Below, one piece after another: positions 30,559 through 39,766 of a stretch of 64,000 nucleotides of DNA. Every line of letters starts with the position of its first letter. Within the stretch, counting starts at the first letter, position 1. The notes beneath the pieces are model-generated. The model was given only the letters and a program-made list of their open reading frames with translations, ran no database searches and was not told the DNA's origin. Source of the DNA: Schumannella luteola (GTDB lineage Bacteria > Actinomycetota > Actinomycetes > Actinomycetales > Microbacteriaceae); NCBI RefSeq assembly GCF_013408685.1, contig NZ_JACBZY010000001.1:2976001-3040000 (forward strand), written 5' to 3'. The translations under genes and the position numbers were made by a program.

Positions 30559-31620
30559 TCATACGTCATCGTCGAACAGCGCCCCTGTGGAGGGACGCGC
30601 GACGCCGAGGTGCTGCCAGGCCGTGCGGGTCGCGACGCGACCGCGCGGCGTGCGGGTGACCATGCCGATGCGCACCAGGAAGGGCTCGACGACCGACTCG
30701 ATCGTGTCCGCCTCCTCCCCCACGGCGGCGGCGAGGGTGGTGAGCCCGACCGGGCCGCCGTCGAAGCGGCTCACGATCGCGTCGAGCACGGCGCGGTCGA
30801 GGCGGTCGAGGCCGTGCGCATCCACGTCGTAGAGCTCGAGGGCGGCGCCGACGACGGCGACGTCGGGCTCGGTGCGGTGCACGAGCGCGTAGTCGCGCAC
30901 CCGGCGCAGCAGCCGGTTGGCGATGCGCGGGGTGCCGCGGCTGCGACTCGCGATCTCGGCCAGGGCGGGCGCGGGGATGTCGAGGCCGAGCTTGCCGGCG
31001 GCACGACGCAGCACCTCCTCGAGCTCGCCGTCGTCGTAGAACTCGAGGTGGGCGGTGAAGCCGAAGCGATCGCGCAGCGGGTTCGGCAGCAGACCGGAGC
31101 GCGTCGTCGCGCCGACGAGGGTGAACGGCGCGAGGTCGAGCGGGATGCTCGTCGCGCCGGCGCCCTTGCCGACCATGATGTCGATGCGGAAGTCCTCCAT
31201 CGCGAGGTAGAGCATCTCCTCGGCGCTGCGCGCCATGCGGTGGATCTCGTCGATGAAGAGCACCTCGCCGGGCGTGAGGCTCGACAGCAGCGCGGCCAGG
31301 TCGCCGGCGTGCTGGATCGCGGGTCCGCTCGACATGCGCAGCGGCCGGTCGCCCTCGTGGGCGACGATCATCGCGAGCGTCGTCTTGCCGAGCCCGGGCG
31401 GACCGGCCAACAGGATGTGGTCGGGCGTGCGCTGCTGCATCGTCGCCGCGCGCAGCAGCAGCTCGAGCTGGCCGCGCACCTTCGACTGGCCGACGAACTC
31501 GGCGAGCGAGCGCGGACGCAGTGCGCCCTCGAAGGCGAGCTCGGCCTCGGACTCCGGCTGGGGACGCACGACCGGGTCGTCGCCGAGGTCGAGGTCGCGC
31601 TCCAGGTCGCCGCCGCTCAT
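30559..31620 (-). CDS. ruvB: Holliday junction branch migration ATPase RuvB
   Basis: Hexameric motor that drives branch migration with RuvA. 353 residues. Walker [12 protein letters not shown] at about residues 63-73, Walker [10 protein letters not shown] near 117, sensor [18 protein letters not shown] (shows the arginine finger), and a C-terminal winged-helix domain with [19 protein letters not shown] overlaps the ruvA stop (ATGA). Confidence 0.98.
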   Translation of the reverse strand: MSGGDLERDLDLGDDPVVRPQPESEAELAFEGALRPRSLAEFVGQSKVRGQLELLLRAATMQQRTPDHILLAGPPGLGKTTLAMIVAHEGDRPLRMSSGPAIQHAGDLAALLSSLTPGEVLFIDEIHRMARSAEEMLYLAMEDFRIDIMVGKGAGATSIPLDLAPFTLVGATTRSGLLPNPLRDRFGFTAHLEFYDDGELEEVLRRAAGKLGLDIPAPALAEIASRSRGTPRIANRLLRRVRDYALVHRTEPDVAVVGAALELYDVDAHGLDRLDRAVLDAIVSRFDGGPVGLTTLAAAVGEEADTIESVVEPFLVRIGMVTRTPRGRVATRTAWQHLGVARPSTGALFDDDV

Positions 31621-32225
31621 CGCTGCGGCCCCAGGCGCGAGAGGGCGAGGCGCAGCACGGTCGGAACGGAGCCGCGGGTGGCGTCATCCACCTCGGCGAG
31701 CACCTCGTCGACCGCCTGGGCCGCGTTCTTCTCGGCCCAGCCCAGGCCGACGAGTGCGGCGAGCACGCTGTCGGCGGTGCCGCGCGGAGCGGCCGTGGTC
31801 GCTCCCCCGGCGGCGGCCGGGGCGACCGGCACGAGCTTGCCGGCGAGGCTGACCGTGATGAGCTTGGCCGTCTTCGGCCCGATGCCCGAGACCTTGCGGA
31901 ACGCGGCGTCGTCCTCGGCGCCGATCGCGCGGGCGATCTCGTCGGGGCTGAGCGCGGCGAGCACGCCGAGCGCCGACTTCGGGCCGACGCCGGTGACGCC
32001 GCGCAGCAGGTCGAAGACCGTGAGCTCCTCGCGCGTGGCGAAGCCGAACAGGCTGAGGTCGTCGTCACGCACGATCAGCGCCGTGTGCAGCAGCGCCTCC
32101 TGGCCGAGGCGCAGGCTCAGCGCGTGCTGGGGCGTGACCTGGACGGCCATGCCGACACCGCCGACCTCGACGACGACGAGGGTTCCGGCGGCGCTGAGCA
32201 CGGGTCCGCGCACGGAGGCGATCAT
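31617..32225 (-). CDS. ruvA: Holliday junction branch migration protein RuvA
   Basis: Tetramer that holds the four-way junction open. 202 residues: OB fold [10 protein letters not shown] (1-62), two helix-hairpin-helix motifs ([17 protein letters not shown] and [15 protein letters not shown]), flexible Ala-rich linker, and a C-terminal RuvB-binding domain with [19 protein letters not shown] 32225 overlaps the ruvC stop (ATGA), which rules out the longer open frame. Confidence 0.97.
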   Translation of the reverse strand: MIASVRGPVLSAAGTLVVVEVGGVGMAVQVTPQHALSLRLGQEALLHTALIVRDDDLSLFGFATREELTVFDLLRGVTGVGPKSALGVLAALSPDEIARAIGAEDDAAFRKVSGIGPKTAKLITVSLAGKLVPVAPAAAGGATTAAPRGTADSVLAALVGLGWAEKNAAQAVDEVLAEVDDATRGSVPTVLRLALSRLGPQR

Positions 32226-32851
32226 CGGGTGGCCTTTCGGGTCGGGGCGGCGAATCGGGGTTCGGTGCGCGCGGTGCGCTTCTCGGCATCGCGCCAGGCG
32301 CGCTGGGCCGGGGTGAGCCCGTCGGACGAGCCGGATGCGGAGCCGAGGGCGGATGCGGAGCCGGCGGCCGGCATCCCGGCCTGCCCGCTCCACGCGTGGC
32401 AGAGCGCGAGCGCCAGTGCGTCGGCGGCATCCGCGGGTTTGGGGATCTCGTCGAGGCGCAGCACCCGCGCGACCATCGTGCCGACCTGGGCCTTCTCGGC
32501 GGCGCCGTAGCCGGTGACGGCGGCCTTCACCTCGCTCGGCGTGTGCAGGCCGACGCGCAGCTCGCGCTCGGCGGCGAGGGCGAGCACGACGCCGCTGGCC
32601 TGCGCGACGCCCATCACGGTGCTGAGGTTGTGCTGCGCGAAGACCCGCTCGAGCGCGACCGCATCCGGCCGGTGCTCGTCGAGCGCGGCCCGGACTCCGA
32701 GCATGATCGCATGGATGCGCTGCTCGAGCCGGGTGTCGGGGCTCGTGCGGATGACGCCGACGTGCACGAGGGTCGCGCGACGGTCGGGCGCGACGTCGAC
32801 GATGCCGACGCCGCAGCGGGTCAGACCGGGGTCGATTCCGAGCACGCGCAT
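32222..32851 (-). CDS. ruvC: crossover junction endodeoxyribonuclease RuvC
   Basis: Resolves Holliday junctions. 209 residues; the four acidic residues are in LGIDPGLTRCG, ALERVFAQHN and the ADAADALALALCHA segment. A C-terminal extension of about 45 residues (Ala/Ser-rich then basic) exceeds the usual 160-185. Start at ATG 32851, with a -10 element seven bases upstream, so ruvC-ruvA-ruvB probably has its own leaderless promoter separate from yebC. Confidence 0.97.
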   Translation of the reverse strand: MRVLGIDPGLTRCGVGIVDVAPDRRATLVHVGVIRTSPDTRLEQRIHAIMLGVRAALDEHRPDAVALERVFAQHNLSTVMGVAQASGVVLALAAERELRVGLHTPSEVKAAVTGYGAAEKAQVGTMVARVLRLDEIPKPADAADALALALCHAWSGQAGMPAAGSASALGSASGSSDGLTPAQRAWRDAEKRTARTEPRFAAPTRKATR

Positions 32852-32858
32852 GACGGCG

Positions 32859-32864
32859 ACGCTA
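32859..32864 (-). promoter_or_regulatory. -10 element, leaderless promoter of ruvCAB
   Basis: TAGCGT on the minus strand ends seven bases before ATG 32851; no Shine-Dalgarno. Confidence 0.55.
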
Positions 32865-32942
32865 CGGCATCCGGTCGTACAGATGTTCGAGACTCACCGC
32901 GCGGCGCGCACGCGACGATGCCCGCCACGAACCCCGGAGACG

Positions 32943-32980
32943 ACGCGAGGGGCGCTGCCGGCCGGCAGCGCCCCTCGCGT
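32943..32980 (-). terminator. yebC terminator, perfect 38-bp palindrome
   Basis: Arms 32943-32961 and 32962-32980 are exact reverse complements (inner GGCGCTGCCGG / CCGGCAGCGCC), leaving a 17-bp stem and 4-nt loop. It begins 17 bases past the yebC stop and insulates the ruvC promoter. Confidence 0.8.
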
Positions 32981-32997
32981 GTGACCCGCGTCGGTCG

Positions 32998-33765
32998 TCA
33001 GTCGTCCGAGTCGGCGTCGAGCTCGGCCTGCACGTCGGCGTTCACCTGGATGTTGGTGTACACGTTCTGCACGTCGTCGCTGTCCTCGAGCGCGTCGATC
33101 AGGCGGAAGACCTTGCGCGCCGTGTCGGCGTCGGCCTCGACCTGCAGGTTCGGCACGAACTCGGCGTCGGCCGAGTCGTAGTCGATGCCCGCGCCCTGCA
33201 GCGCTGTGCGCGCGGCGACGAGGTCGGAGGGGTCGGTCAGGATCTCGAAGCCGCCGCCCTGGTCGACGACCTCCTCGGCCCCGGCCTCGAGCACGGCCTC
33301 GAGGATCGCATCCTCGGTCACGCCGTCGGTCTTCGTGACCGAGATGACGCCCTTGCGGCTGAAGTTGTAGGCGACGCTGCCCGGGTCGGCGAGAGTGCCG
33401 CCGTTGCGCGAGAACGCGGTGCGCACCTCGGCGGCGGCGCGGTTCTTGTTGTCGGTGAGGCACTCGACGTAGAACGCGACGCCGTTGGCTCCGTAGCCCT
33501 CGTACATGATCGTCGTGTAGTCGATCGTCTCGCCGGTGAGACCCGCACCGCGCTTGATGGCGCGGTCGATGTTGTCATTGGGAACCGAGGTCTTCTTGGC
33601 CTTCTGCACGGCGTCGACGAGCGTCGGATTGCCGGAGAGGTCGGCGCCGCCGATCTTGGCGGCCACCTCGATGTTCTTGATGAGCTTGGCGAACGACTTC
33701 GCGCGGCGCTGGTCGATGACCGCCTTCTTGTGCTTGGTCGTCGCCCACTTGGAATGCCCGCTCAC
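32998..33765 (-). CDS. YebC/PmpR-family regulatory protein
   Basis: 255 residues, complete. Opens [20 protein letters not shown] and includes [20 protein letters not shown], both family hallmarks. YebC proteins have been described as DNA-binding regulators and, more recently, as factors that help ribosomes at proline stretches; which applies here is open. GTG 33765 has AAGGAG at good spacing. In actinobacteria it normally lies next to ruvC. Confidence 0.96.
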   Translation of the reverse strand: MSGHSKWATTKHKKAVIDQRRAKSFAKLIKNIEVAAKIGGADLSGNPTLVDAVQKAKKTSVPNDNIDRAIKRGAGLTGETIDYTTIMYEGYGANGVAFYVECLTDNKNRAAAEVRTAFSRNGGTLADPGSVAYNFSRKGVISVTKTDGVTEDAILEAVLEAGAEEVVDQGGGFEILTDPSDLVAARTALQGAGIDYDSADAEFVPNLQVEADADTARKVFRLIDALEDSDDVQNVYTNIQVNADVQAELDADSDD

Positions 33766-33797
33766 GGTGCTCCTTCGTCGATGGTCTGAACCCCGTC

Positions 33798-33803
33798 ATC
33801 CTA
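33798..33803 (-). promoter_or_regulatory. -10 element of yebC
   Basis: TAGGAT on the minus strand, 32 bases before GTG 33765; divergent from the promoter at 33838. Confidence 0.45.
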
Positions 33804-33837
33804 GCGACCGTGCGGTGGTGCGGCCGTCGGGGCGACC

Positions 33838-33843
33838 TAGGCT
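33838..33843 (+). promoter_or_regulatory. -10 element, leaderless promoter of the lipoprotein gene
   Basis: TAGGCT ends six bases before GTG 33850. Confidence 0.55.
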
Positions 33844-33849
33844 GGCCGG

Positions 33850-34413
33850 GTGAGCGCCTCTCGAGTCCGTCGTCCGCACGCGGCTCCCGGCATCCGTCGC
33901 GCGGTCGCCGCCGTCGTGATCGCCGGCATCGCCGCTGTGCTGTCGGGCTGCTCGAGCGATCCCGCCGCGGTCGCCTTCGGTCGTGCGCAGCCGGTGCACG
34001 TCGCCGACGCGCGCACGAAGACCGACGCGACGGTCACCGTGACGGTGACGGGAGTGGATGCCGCTCCCGCCGGCGCCCTCGACGGCGTCGACCTCGACGA
34101 CGAGGAGCGCACGCTCACGCCCTACTTCGTGCAGTACCGCGCGAAGCTCGCCGACGGCGACTACAGCGACGACTTCCAGACTCCGTTCTACGACGCGTGG
34201 TCGGGATCGGATGCGACGGGCGCGACCCTCGCGCCGCTGAGCGTCTTCGGCTCGCTGCGCTCGTGCCCGGCGTTCGGCGCCGACGAGGCGACGGCGCTCG
34301 CGAAGGGCGACGAGGTCGCCGCCTGCCAGATCCTGCTCGGCGAGAAGGGCGGGGTGCGCGAACTGACCCTGCTCGAGCACTGGCGCTGGACCCCGCCCGC
34401 GAAGAAGGGCTGA
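33850..34413 (+). CDS. putative secreted lipoprotein
   Basis: 187 residues. Basic N-terminus, hydrophobic core (about 18-31) and lipobox LSGC with Cys34 as the lipidated residue, followed by SSDPAA. The exported domain is acidic and beta-rich with two further cysteines (LRSCPAFG and VAACQILL) that could form a disulfide. No known domain recognised. The leaderless promoter fixes GTG 33850. Converges on a two-component system; a sensing link is possible but unsupported. Confidence 0.85.
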   Translation: MSASRVRRPHAAPGIRRAVAAVVIAGIAAVLSGCSSDPAAVAFGRAQPVHVADARTKTDATVTVTVTGVDAAPAGALDGVDLDDEERTLTPYFVQYRAKLADGDYSDDFQTPFYDAWSGSDATGATLAPLSVFGSLRSCPAFGADEATALAKGDEVAACQILLGEKGGVRELTLLEHWRWTPPAKKG

Positions 34414-34419
34414 GCGGCG

Positions 34420-34469
34420 CGGCTCAGCCGACGAGCCCGTCGACCGCTCGGCTCAGCCGACGAGCCCGT
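34420..34469. repeat. 21-bp direct repeat across the 3' end of the response-regulator gene
   Basis: CGGCTCAGCCGACGAGCCCG(T) occurs at 34420-34440 and again, without mismatch, at 34449-34469 (period 29). The second copy holds the response-regulator stop and last codons; the first lies just outside the gene. Confidence 0.85.
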
Positions 34470-35118
34470 TCTCCCAGGCGAAGGCGACGACCTGCACGCG
34501 CGAGCGCAGGCCGAGCTTGGCGAGGATGCTGCCGACGTGCGTCTTCACCGTGGTCTCCTCGACGAAGGCGTCCGCGGCGATCTCGGCGTTGCTGAGCCCC
34601 TTCGCGGCCAGCAGGAAGATCTCCTTCTCGCGCGGCGAGAGCACCTCGATCAGATCCGGCCGCGCCTCGCGCACGGGCTGCGAGAAACGCGCGAGAAGGT
34701 CGAAGGTCGCCGCCGGGGCGATCACGGCCTGCCCGGCGTGCACGGTGCGGATCGCGGCGAGCAGGAACTCCGGCTGCGCATCCTTTGTGACGAAGCCGCT
34801 CGCGCCCGCGCGGATCGCCCGCGCCACGGCCTCGTCGCGGCGGAAGGTGGTGACGACGAGCACGCGGGGAGCAGCCCCGCCGAGCGGGACCGGCGCGGTC
34901 AGCAGCCGCTCGGTCGCGCTGAGTCCGTCGAGCACGGGCATGCGGATGTCCATGAGCATGACATCGGGGCGGGTCGCGGCCGCGAGGTCGACCGCCTCGA
35001 CGCCCGTCGCCGCGCTGCCCACGAGCTCGAGGTCGGCCTGCGACTCGAGCAGCATCGCGATGCCGTCGCGGAACAGCCGCTGGTCGTCGGCGACGAGCAC
35101 ACGGATGCGTGCGCTCAC
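34453..35118 (-). CDS. NarL/LuxR-family response regulator
   Basis: 221 residues. Receiver domain (1-125) with acidic pocket Asp11/Asp12, phospho-acceptor Asp57 in MLMDIRMPVLDG, Thr in VVTTF and Lys in GFVTKDA. C-terminal LuxR-type helix-turn-helix (about 155-215; LSPREKEIFLLAAKGLSNAE and VKTHVGSILAKLGLRSR). GTG 35118 overlaps the kinase stop (GTGA), so the pair is coupled. Targets unknown. Confidence 0.95.
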   Translation of the reverse strand: MSARIRVLVADDQRLFRDGIAMLLESQADLELVGSAATGVEAVDLAAATRPDVMLMDIRMPVLDGLSATERLLTAPVPLGGAAPRVLVVTTFRRDEAVARAIRAGASGFVTKDAQPEFLLAAIRTVHAGQAVIAPAATFDLLARFSQPVREARPDLIEVLSPREKEIFLLAAKGLSNAEIAADAFVEETTVKTHVGSILAKLGLRSRVQVVAFAWENGLVG

Positions 35119-36401
35119 GCGAGCGCTCCGGGTGCGGCCGGACGCGGGGCGGCGCCAGCGGGCGCGGGCGACGACGGAGCCGCCGACGATGCGGCCGCGG
35201 CAGGGAGCGGGCCGGTCGCCGCCGCCAGGTGCTCCTCGGCGTCCAGCTCGCGGTACGGGATGAAGGCGGTCAGGCGGTGGTCGCCGCTCTCGTCGGCGCC
35301 GTCGGCGAGCCAGCCGCCGGCGAGGCGCGCGCGCTCCTGCATGCCGGTGACACCGCGTCCGCTCCCCCGCGTCTCGAGCGCCGACTGCTCGCCCTCTCCG
35401 CTCGAGACCAGCTGGATCGAGAGCCCCGGCCCGCGCCAGTCGAAGACCAGCGACACGGCGCTGCCGCGCCCGCGATGCCGCAGGGCGTTCGTCAGCCCCT
35501 CCTGCACGATGCGGTAGGCCGCGGCCTGCTGGGCGAGGCCGAGCGCGGCGGGCTCGCCAGCCGTGACCTGCGTCACGTCGAGGCCGGCTCCGCGCGAGCC
35601 CTCGACCAGGTCGGGGAGCTGCTCGAGCGTCGGCTGCGGCGCCTCGGTGCCGTCGAGCATCCCGTCGATCATGCCCTGCACGTCGAGCAGCGCCGACCGC
35701 GCAGAGCCGGAGATCGCCTCGAGGGCGTCGGCCATCGCCTGCGGCCGGGCGTCCTTGAGATAGCGGGCGCCGTCGGCCTGCGCCACGATCACGGCGAGCG
35801 AGTGCGCGACCACGTCGTGCATCTCCTGCGCGAGGCGGTTGCGCTCGTCGGCGAGGCTGAGGCTCGACTCGGTCGTCTCGAGTCGGGTCTCGAGGCGCGC
35901 TGCCTGCGTGAAGGCGGCGATCCGGGCCGAGTTCTCGCGGATCGCTACCCCGACTCCCCAGGCCGCAGCCGCGATCGCCGTGCAGAACACGAAGATCGCC
36001 AGGTTGTCGAAGAGCGTGCGCCCGTTCCACCATGCCGCCGATGCGATACCGGCACCGGGCGTGATCGCCAGTGCGATCCAGCGCAGGGAGCGGTGTCGCG
36101 CCGCCACCACCCCGACACACAGGGCGACTGCGAGAACCGCCGAGAACCAGCCGATGTTGATCCGCCACGCGACGATCACCGATTCGGCAACCGTCCCGAT
36201 CGTGACTGACGGCACGATCGCCACGAGAGATGCGATCGGACGCGACCAGCTCAGCCCTGCGGCCACGCACAGTATGAGCAGCAGGAAGACAGCGAATCCG
36301 AAGTTCCCGTAGGTCGACAGGGTGAACGCGCCACCCAGGAAGATCGCGGCGGCGGCGATGGGCACCGCCCAGGCCTTCAAGCGGGAAACGCTGATGTACA
36401 T
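35115..36401 (-). CDS. sensor histidine kinase (HisKA_3 / NarX-LiaS type)
   Basis: 428 residues from ATG 36401. About five membrane segments fill residues 8-155, without a large extracellular loop, so the signal is probably sensed in or at the membrane. A coiled stretch leads to the phospho-acceptor His195 in AQEMHDVVAHSLAVI, then an ATPase domain with NALRHRGRGS and GSGRGVTGMQER. The last ~45 residues are Ala/Pro-rich. A TAGCGT -10 element overlaps the upstream GTG 36410 and lies seven bases before ATG 36401, which decides the start. The sensor part has lower GC than the kinase part. Confidence 0.93.
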   Translation of the reverse strand: MYISVSRLKAWAVPIAAAAIFLGGAFTLSTYGNFGFAVFLLLILCVAAGLSWSRPIASLVAIVPSVTIGTVAESVIVAWRINIGWFSAVLAVALCVGVVAARHRSLRWIALAITPGAGIASAAWWNGRTLFDNLAIFVFCTAIAAAAWGVGVAIRENSARIAAFTQAARLETRLETTESSLSLADERNRLAQEMHDVVAHSLAVIVAQADGARYLKDARPQAMADALEAISGSARSALLDVQGMIDGMLDGTEAPQPTLEQLPDLVEGSRGAGLDVTQVTAGEPAALGLAQQAAAYRIVQEGLTNALRHRGRGSAVSLVFDWRGPGLSIQLVSSGEGEQSALETRGSGRGVTGMQERARLAGGWLADGADESGDHRLTAFIPYRELDAEEHLAAATGPLPAAAASSAAPSSPAPAGAAPRPAAPGALA

Positions 36402-36408
36402 GCCGCTC

Positions 36409-36414
36409 ACGCTA
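36409..36414 (-). promoter_or_regulatory. -10 element, leaderless promoter of the two-component operon
   Basis: TAGCGT on the minus strand ends seven bases before ATG 36401. Confidence 0.5.
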
Positions 36415-36509
36415 GGCGGGCTCGCGACGAGGTGGGAGCCGCGTGGCGCGGAAATCCTCCGAAAGTCGGAGGGCGCGCATCCACTCGGCTCGGGCAGGGC
36501 ACGCTCGGG

Positions 36510-37159
36510 TCACGCCGCCGCGCGCACCCGCTCGAGGAAGCGCGCGTGGAAGCGGGTCTCGCCGTCGACCTCGGGGTGGAACGCGGTGCCGAGCAGCGGG
36601 CCCTGCTCGACGGCGACGATGCGTCCGTCGGCGAGGCGCGCCAGCACTTCGACCCCGGCGCCGACCTCGACGACCTCGGGCGCCCGGATGAACGTCGCGG
36701 CGACCGGCTCGGCGCCGAGCACCGGCACCGCGAGCCGCGTCTCGAAGGACTCGTTCTGCGCGCCGAAGGCGTTGCGCCGCACGGTCGCGTCGAGTCCGCC
36801 GAGCGTCTGCTGGCCGGCGATGCCGTCGAGCAGGCGGTCGGCGAGCAGGATGAGTCCGGCGCAGGTGCCGTAGACGGGCATCCCGGCGGCGATGCGCTCA
36901 CGCAGCGGCTCACGCAGGCCGAAGCGTCGCGTGAGCTTGTCCATCACGCTCGATTCGCCGCCGGGCAGCACGAGCCCGCTCACCGCATCCAGCTCGCTCG
37001 CTCGGCGCACGAGCACGACCTCGGCGCCGAGCGCGGTCAGCACGGCCGCGTGCTCGCGCACGTCGCCCTGCAGGGCGAGCACGCCGACGCGCAGACCGGC
37101 GCCGACCGGCACTCCGCCCGCCGGCGCGTCGACCGGCGCGGCGCCGAGGTCGTGAGCGC

Positions 37160-37163
<4 letters not shown>
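36510..37163 (-). CDS. pdxT: pyridoxal 5'-phosphate synthase glutaminase subunit PdxT
   Basis: Supplies ammonia to PdxS. 217 residues; triad Cys in YGTCAGLIL, His/Glu in [14 protein letters not shown], and [12 protein letters not shown] near residue 70. The N-terminus has about 20 extra residues compared with minimal PdxT ([13 protein letters not shown] starts at about 24). GTG 37163 overlaps the pdxS stop (GTGA). Confidence 0.95.
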
Positions 37164-38059
<896 letters not shown>

Positions 38060-38065
38060 GAGGGG

Positions 38066-38071
38066 ACCGTA
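38066..38071 (-). promoter_or_regulatory. -10 element, leaderless promoter of pdxS-pdxT
   Basis: TACGGT on the minus strand ends six bases before GTG 38059. Confidence 0.5.
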
Positions 38072-38105
38072 GATCCGGTGTTGCGCGGTGCGCGCGGGCC
38101 GACGA

Positions 38106-38184
38106 CGATCGACTGGACCGGCGTTCGGGCCACGGTCCGCGAAGCGGACCGCCGATCAGGCCGATCGCGATCGAGTGGACCGGC
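38106..38184. promoter_or_regulatory. phased GGACC repeat array between pdxS and pdxY, candidate operator
   Basis: GGACC occurs in the same orientation at 38115, 38146 and 38177, exactly 31 bp apart. The outer two lie in a 17-bp repeat CGATCGA(C/G)TGGACCGGC (38106-38122 and 38168-38184, one difference). The middle copy is the right arm of an inverted repeat CGGTCCGC-GAA-GCGGACCG (38133-38151), and CGATCGCGATCG (38162-38173) is a palindrome. The TGGAC core resembles sites described for MocR-type PdxR regulators of pdxST; no pdxR gene lies in the window. Confidence 0.5.
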
Positions 38185-38242
38185 TGTGCCCTCGACGGCC
38201 GCCCAGCACGGGCTTCGCGCCGCACCGCGTCGCGTGCGGTGG

Positions 38243-38248
38243 CAGGAT
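38243..38248 (+). promoter_or_regulatory. -10 element, leaderless promoter of pdxY
   Basis: CAGGAT ends seven bases before ATG 38256, the same element and spacing as at 60554. Confidence 0.4.
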
Positions 38249-38255
38249 CGGCGGC

Positions 38256-39107
38256 ATGAAGGTGCTGTCCATCCAGTCCGCGGTCGCCTACGGCCATGTC
38301 GGCAACTCGGCGGCCGTGTTCCCGCTGCAGCGCATCGGCGTCGAGGTGCTGCCGGTCTACACGGTCAACTTCTCCAACCACACGGGATACGGCGCCTGGC
38401 GCGGCCCGCTGATCTCGCCCGACGACGTGCGCGAGGTCATCACCGGCATCGAGGAGCGCGGCGTCTTCGGCGAGATCGACGTCGTGCTGTCGGGCTACCA
38501 GGGCGGCGAGGGCATCGGCGAGGTCATCATCGACGCCGTCACTCGCGTCAAGGCGGCGAACCCGAACGCGATCTACGCCTGCGACCCGGTCATGGGCAAC
38601 GCCAAGTCGGGATGCTTCGTCGCCCCCGCGATCCCGGTGCTGCTGCGTGAGCGCGTCGTGCCGGTCGCCGACGTGATCACGCCGAACCAGTTCGAGCTCG
38701 GCTTCCTCACCGAGACCGAGCCCGACACGCTCGAGTCGACCCTCGCCTCCGCCGACCTCGCGCGCGCGATGGGACCGACGACGGTGCTCGTCACGAGCGT
38801 CGAGCGCCCCGACCGGCCCGAGGGCACGATCGAGATGCTCGCCGTCGACGACCAAGGCGCCTGGCTGGTGCAGACCCCGCACCTGCCGTTCAAGGCGAAC
38901 GGCTCGGGGGATGTCACGGCAGCCCTGTTCACGGCGCACCACCGCCGCACCGGCTCGGCCGCCGAGGCGCTGGAGACGGCCGTGTCGAGCGTCTTCGACC
39001 TGCTCCGCACGACCCACGAGGCGGGCGCCCGCGAGCTGCTGCTCGTCGAGTCGCAGGAGTTCTACGCGAACCCGCGCCGCCAGTTCACCGTGACGCAGGT
39101 GCGCTGA
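38256..39107 (+). CDS. pdxY: pyridoxal kinase
   Basis: PLP salvage: phosphorylates pyridoxal (and related vitamers). 283 residues, ribokinase-like fold. It starts MKVLSIQSAVAYGHVGNSAA, includes CDPVMGNAKSGCFV, TPNQFELGFLTE, and the catalytic FKANGSGDVTAALF loop near residue 215. Being back-to-back with pdxS-pdxT, it pairs salvage with de novo synthesis and may share regulation. Confidence 0.95.
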   Translation: MKVLSIQSAVAYGHVGNSAAVFPLQRIGVEVLPVYTVNFSNHTGYGAWRGPLISPDDVREVITGIEERGVFGEIDVVLSGYQGGEGIGEVIIDAVTRVKAANPNAIYACDPVMGNAKSGCFVAPAIPVLLRERVVPVADVITPNQFELGFLTETEPDTLESTLASADLARAMGPTTVLVTSVERPDRPEGTIEMLAVDDQGAWLVQTPHLPFKANGSGDVTAALFTAHHRRTGSAAEALETAVSSVFDLLRTTHEAGARELLLVESQEFYANPRRQFTVTQVR

Positions 39108-39130
39108 GCTCTCTCCCCCGGCGGCGGTCG

Positions 39131-39149
39131 GCGGATGCGCGGCATCCGC
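39131..39149. terminator. hairpin between pdxY and the HIT gene
   Basis: GCGGATGC (39131-39138) and GCATCCGC (39142-39149) form an 8-bp stem with a 3-nt loop between converging genes; the palindrome CTGATCGCGATCAG follows at 39149-39162 and includes the HIT stop. Confidence 0.5.
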
Positions 39150-39158
39150 TGATCGCGA

Positions 39159-39764
39159 TCAGACCGGCCAGGCCTCGGCGAGCTCGCGGCGGGCGTCGCC
39201 GAGCAGCTTCGGGATCGCCTTCGTCTGGGCGATGATCGGGAAGAAGTTCGCATCCGACGCCCAGCGCGGCACGACGTGCTGGTGCAGGTGCGCGGCGACG
39301 CCGGCTCCGGCCACGGCGCCCTGGTTCATGCCGATGTTGAAGCCGGCCGGGCCGCTCGTCGCCCGCAGCACGCGCATCGCCGTCTGGGTGAGATGGGTCA
39401 TCTCCGCCGACTCCGCCTCCGTCGTCTCGTCGTAGCCCGCGACGTGGCGGTAGGGGCAGATGAGCAGGTGGCCGCTGTTGTAGGGGAACAGGTTCATCAG
39501 CACGAAGGCGTGCTCGCCGCGGTGCACGATGAGTCCCTGCTCGTCGCTCAGCGTCGGCGCCACGCAGAACGGGCACTCGTGGCTCGACGGCACACCGCCG
39601 GCCTCGATGTAGGCGATGCGGTGCGGCGTCCACAAGCGCGACAGCCCGTCGGGAACGCCGGCGAGGTCGGATGCGGACTCGGCCTGCGGGTAGGCGGTGC
39701 CGTCGTAGTCAGTCGGCACCGCGCCCTCCCGCTCAGCCGCGCCGTCGTCCGGCCCGTCGGTCAC
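39159..39764 (-). CDS. HIT-family hydrolase/phosphorylase (Ap4A-type)
   Basis: 201 residues. The histidine triad HLHQHVV is at about residue 158-164, with a CPFC pair near residue 62 that probably binds zinc. Actinobacterial homologues beside thrS are described as diadenosine tetraphosphate phosphorylases/hydrolases, which would remove Ap4A made by synthetases. GTG 39764 lies two bases after the thrS stop, so it is cotranscribed with thrS. Confidence 0.9.
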   Translation of the reverse strand: MTDGPDDGAAEREGAVPTDYDGTAYPQAESASDLAGVPDGLSRLWTPHRIAYIEAGGVPSSHECPFCVAPTLSDEQGLIVHRGEHAFVLMNLFPYNSGHLLICPYRHVAGYDETTEAESAEMTHLTQTAMRVLRATSGPAGFNIGMNQGAVAGAGVAAHLHQHVVPRWASDANFFPIIAQTKAIPKLLGDARRELAEAWPV

Positions 39765-39766
39765 GC

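Noticed and set aside
36402-36410. GTG 36410 as the histidine kinase start
   Set aside because: The GTG lies partly inside the TAGCGT -10 element; ATG 36401 is at the leaderless distance.
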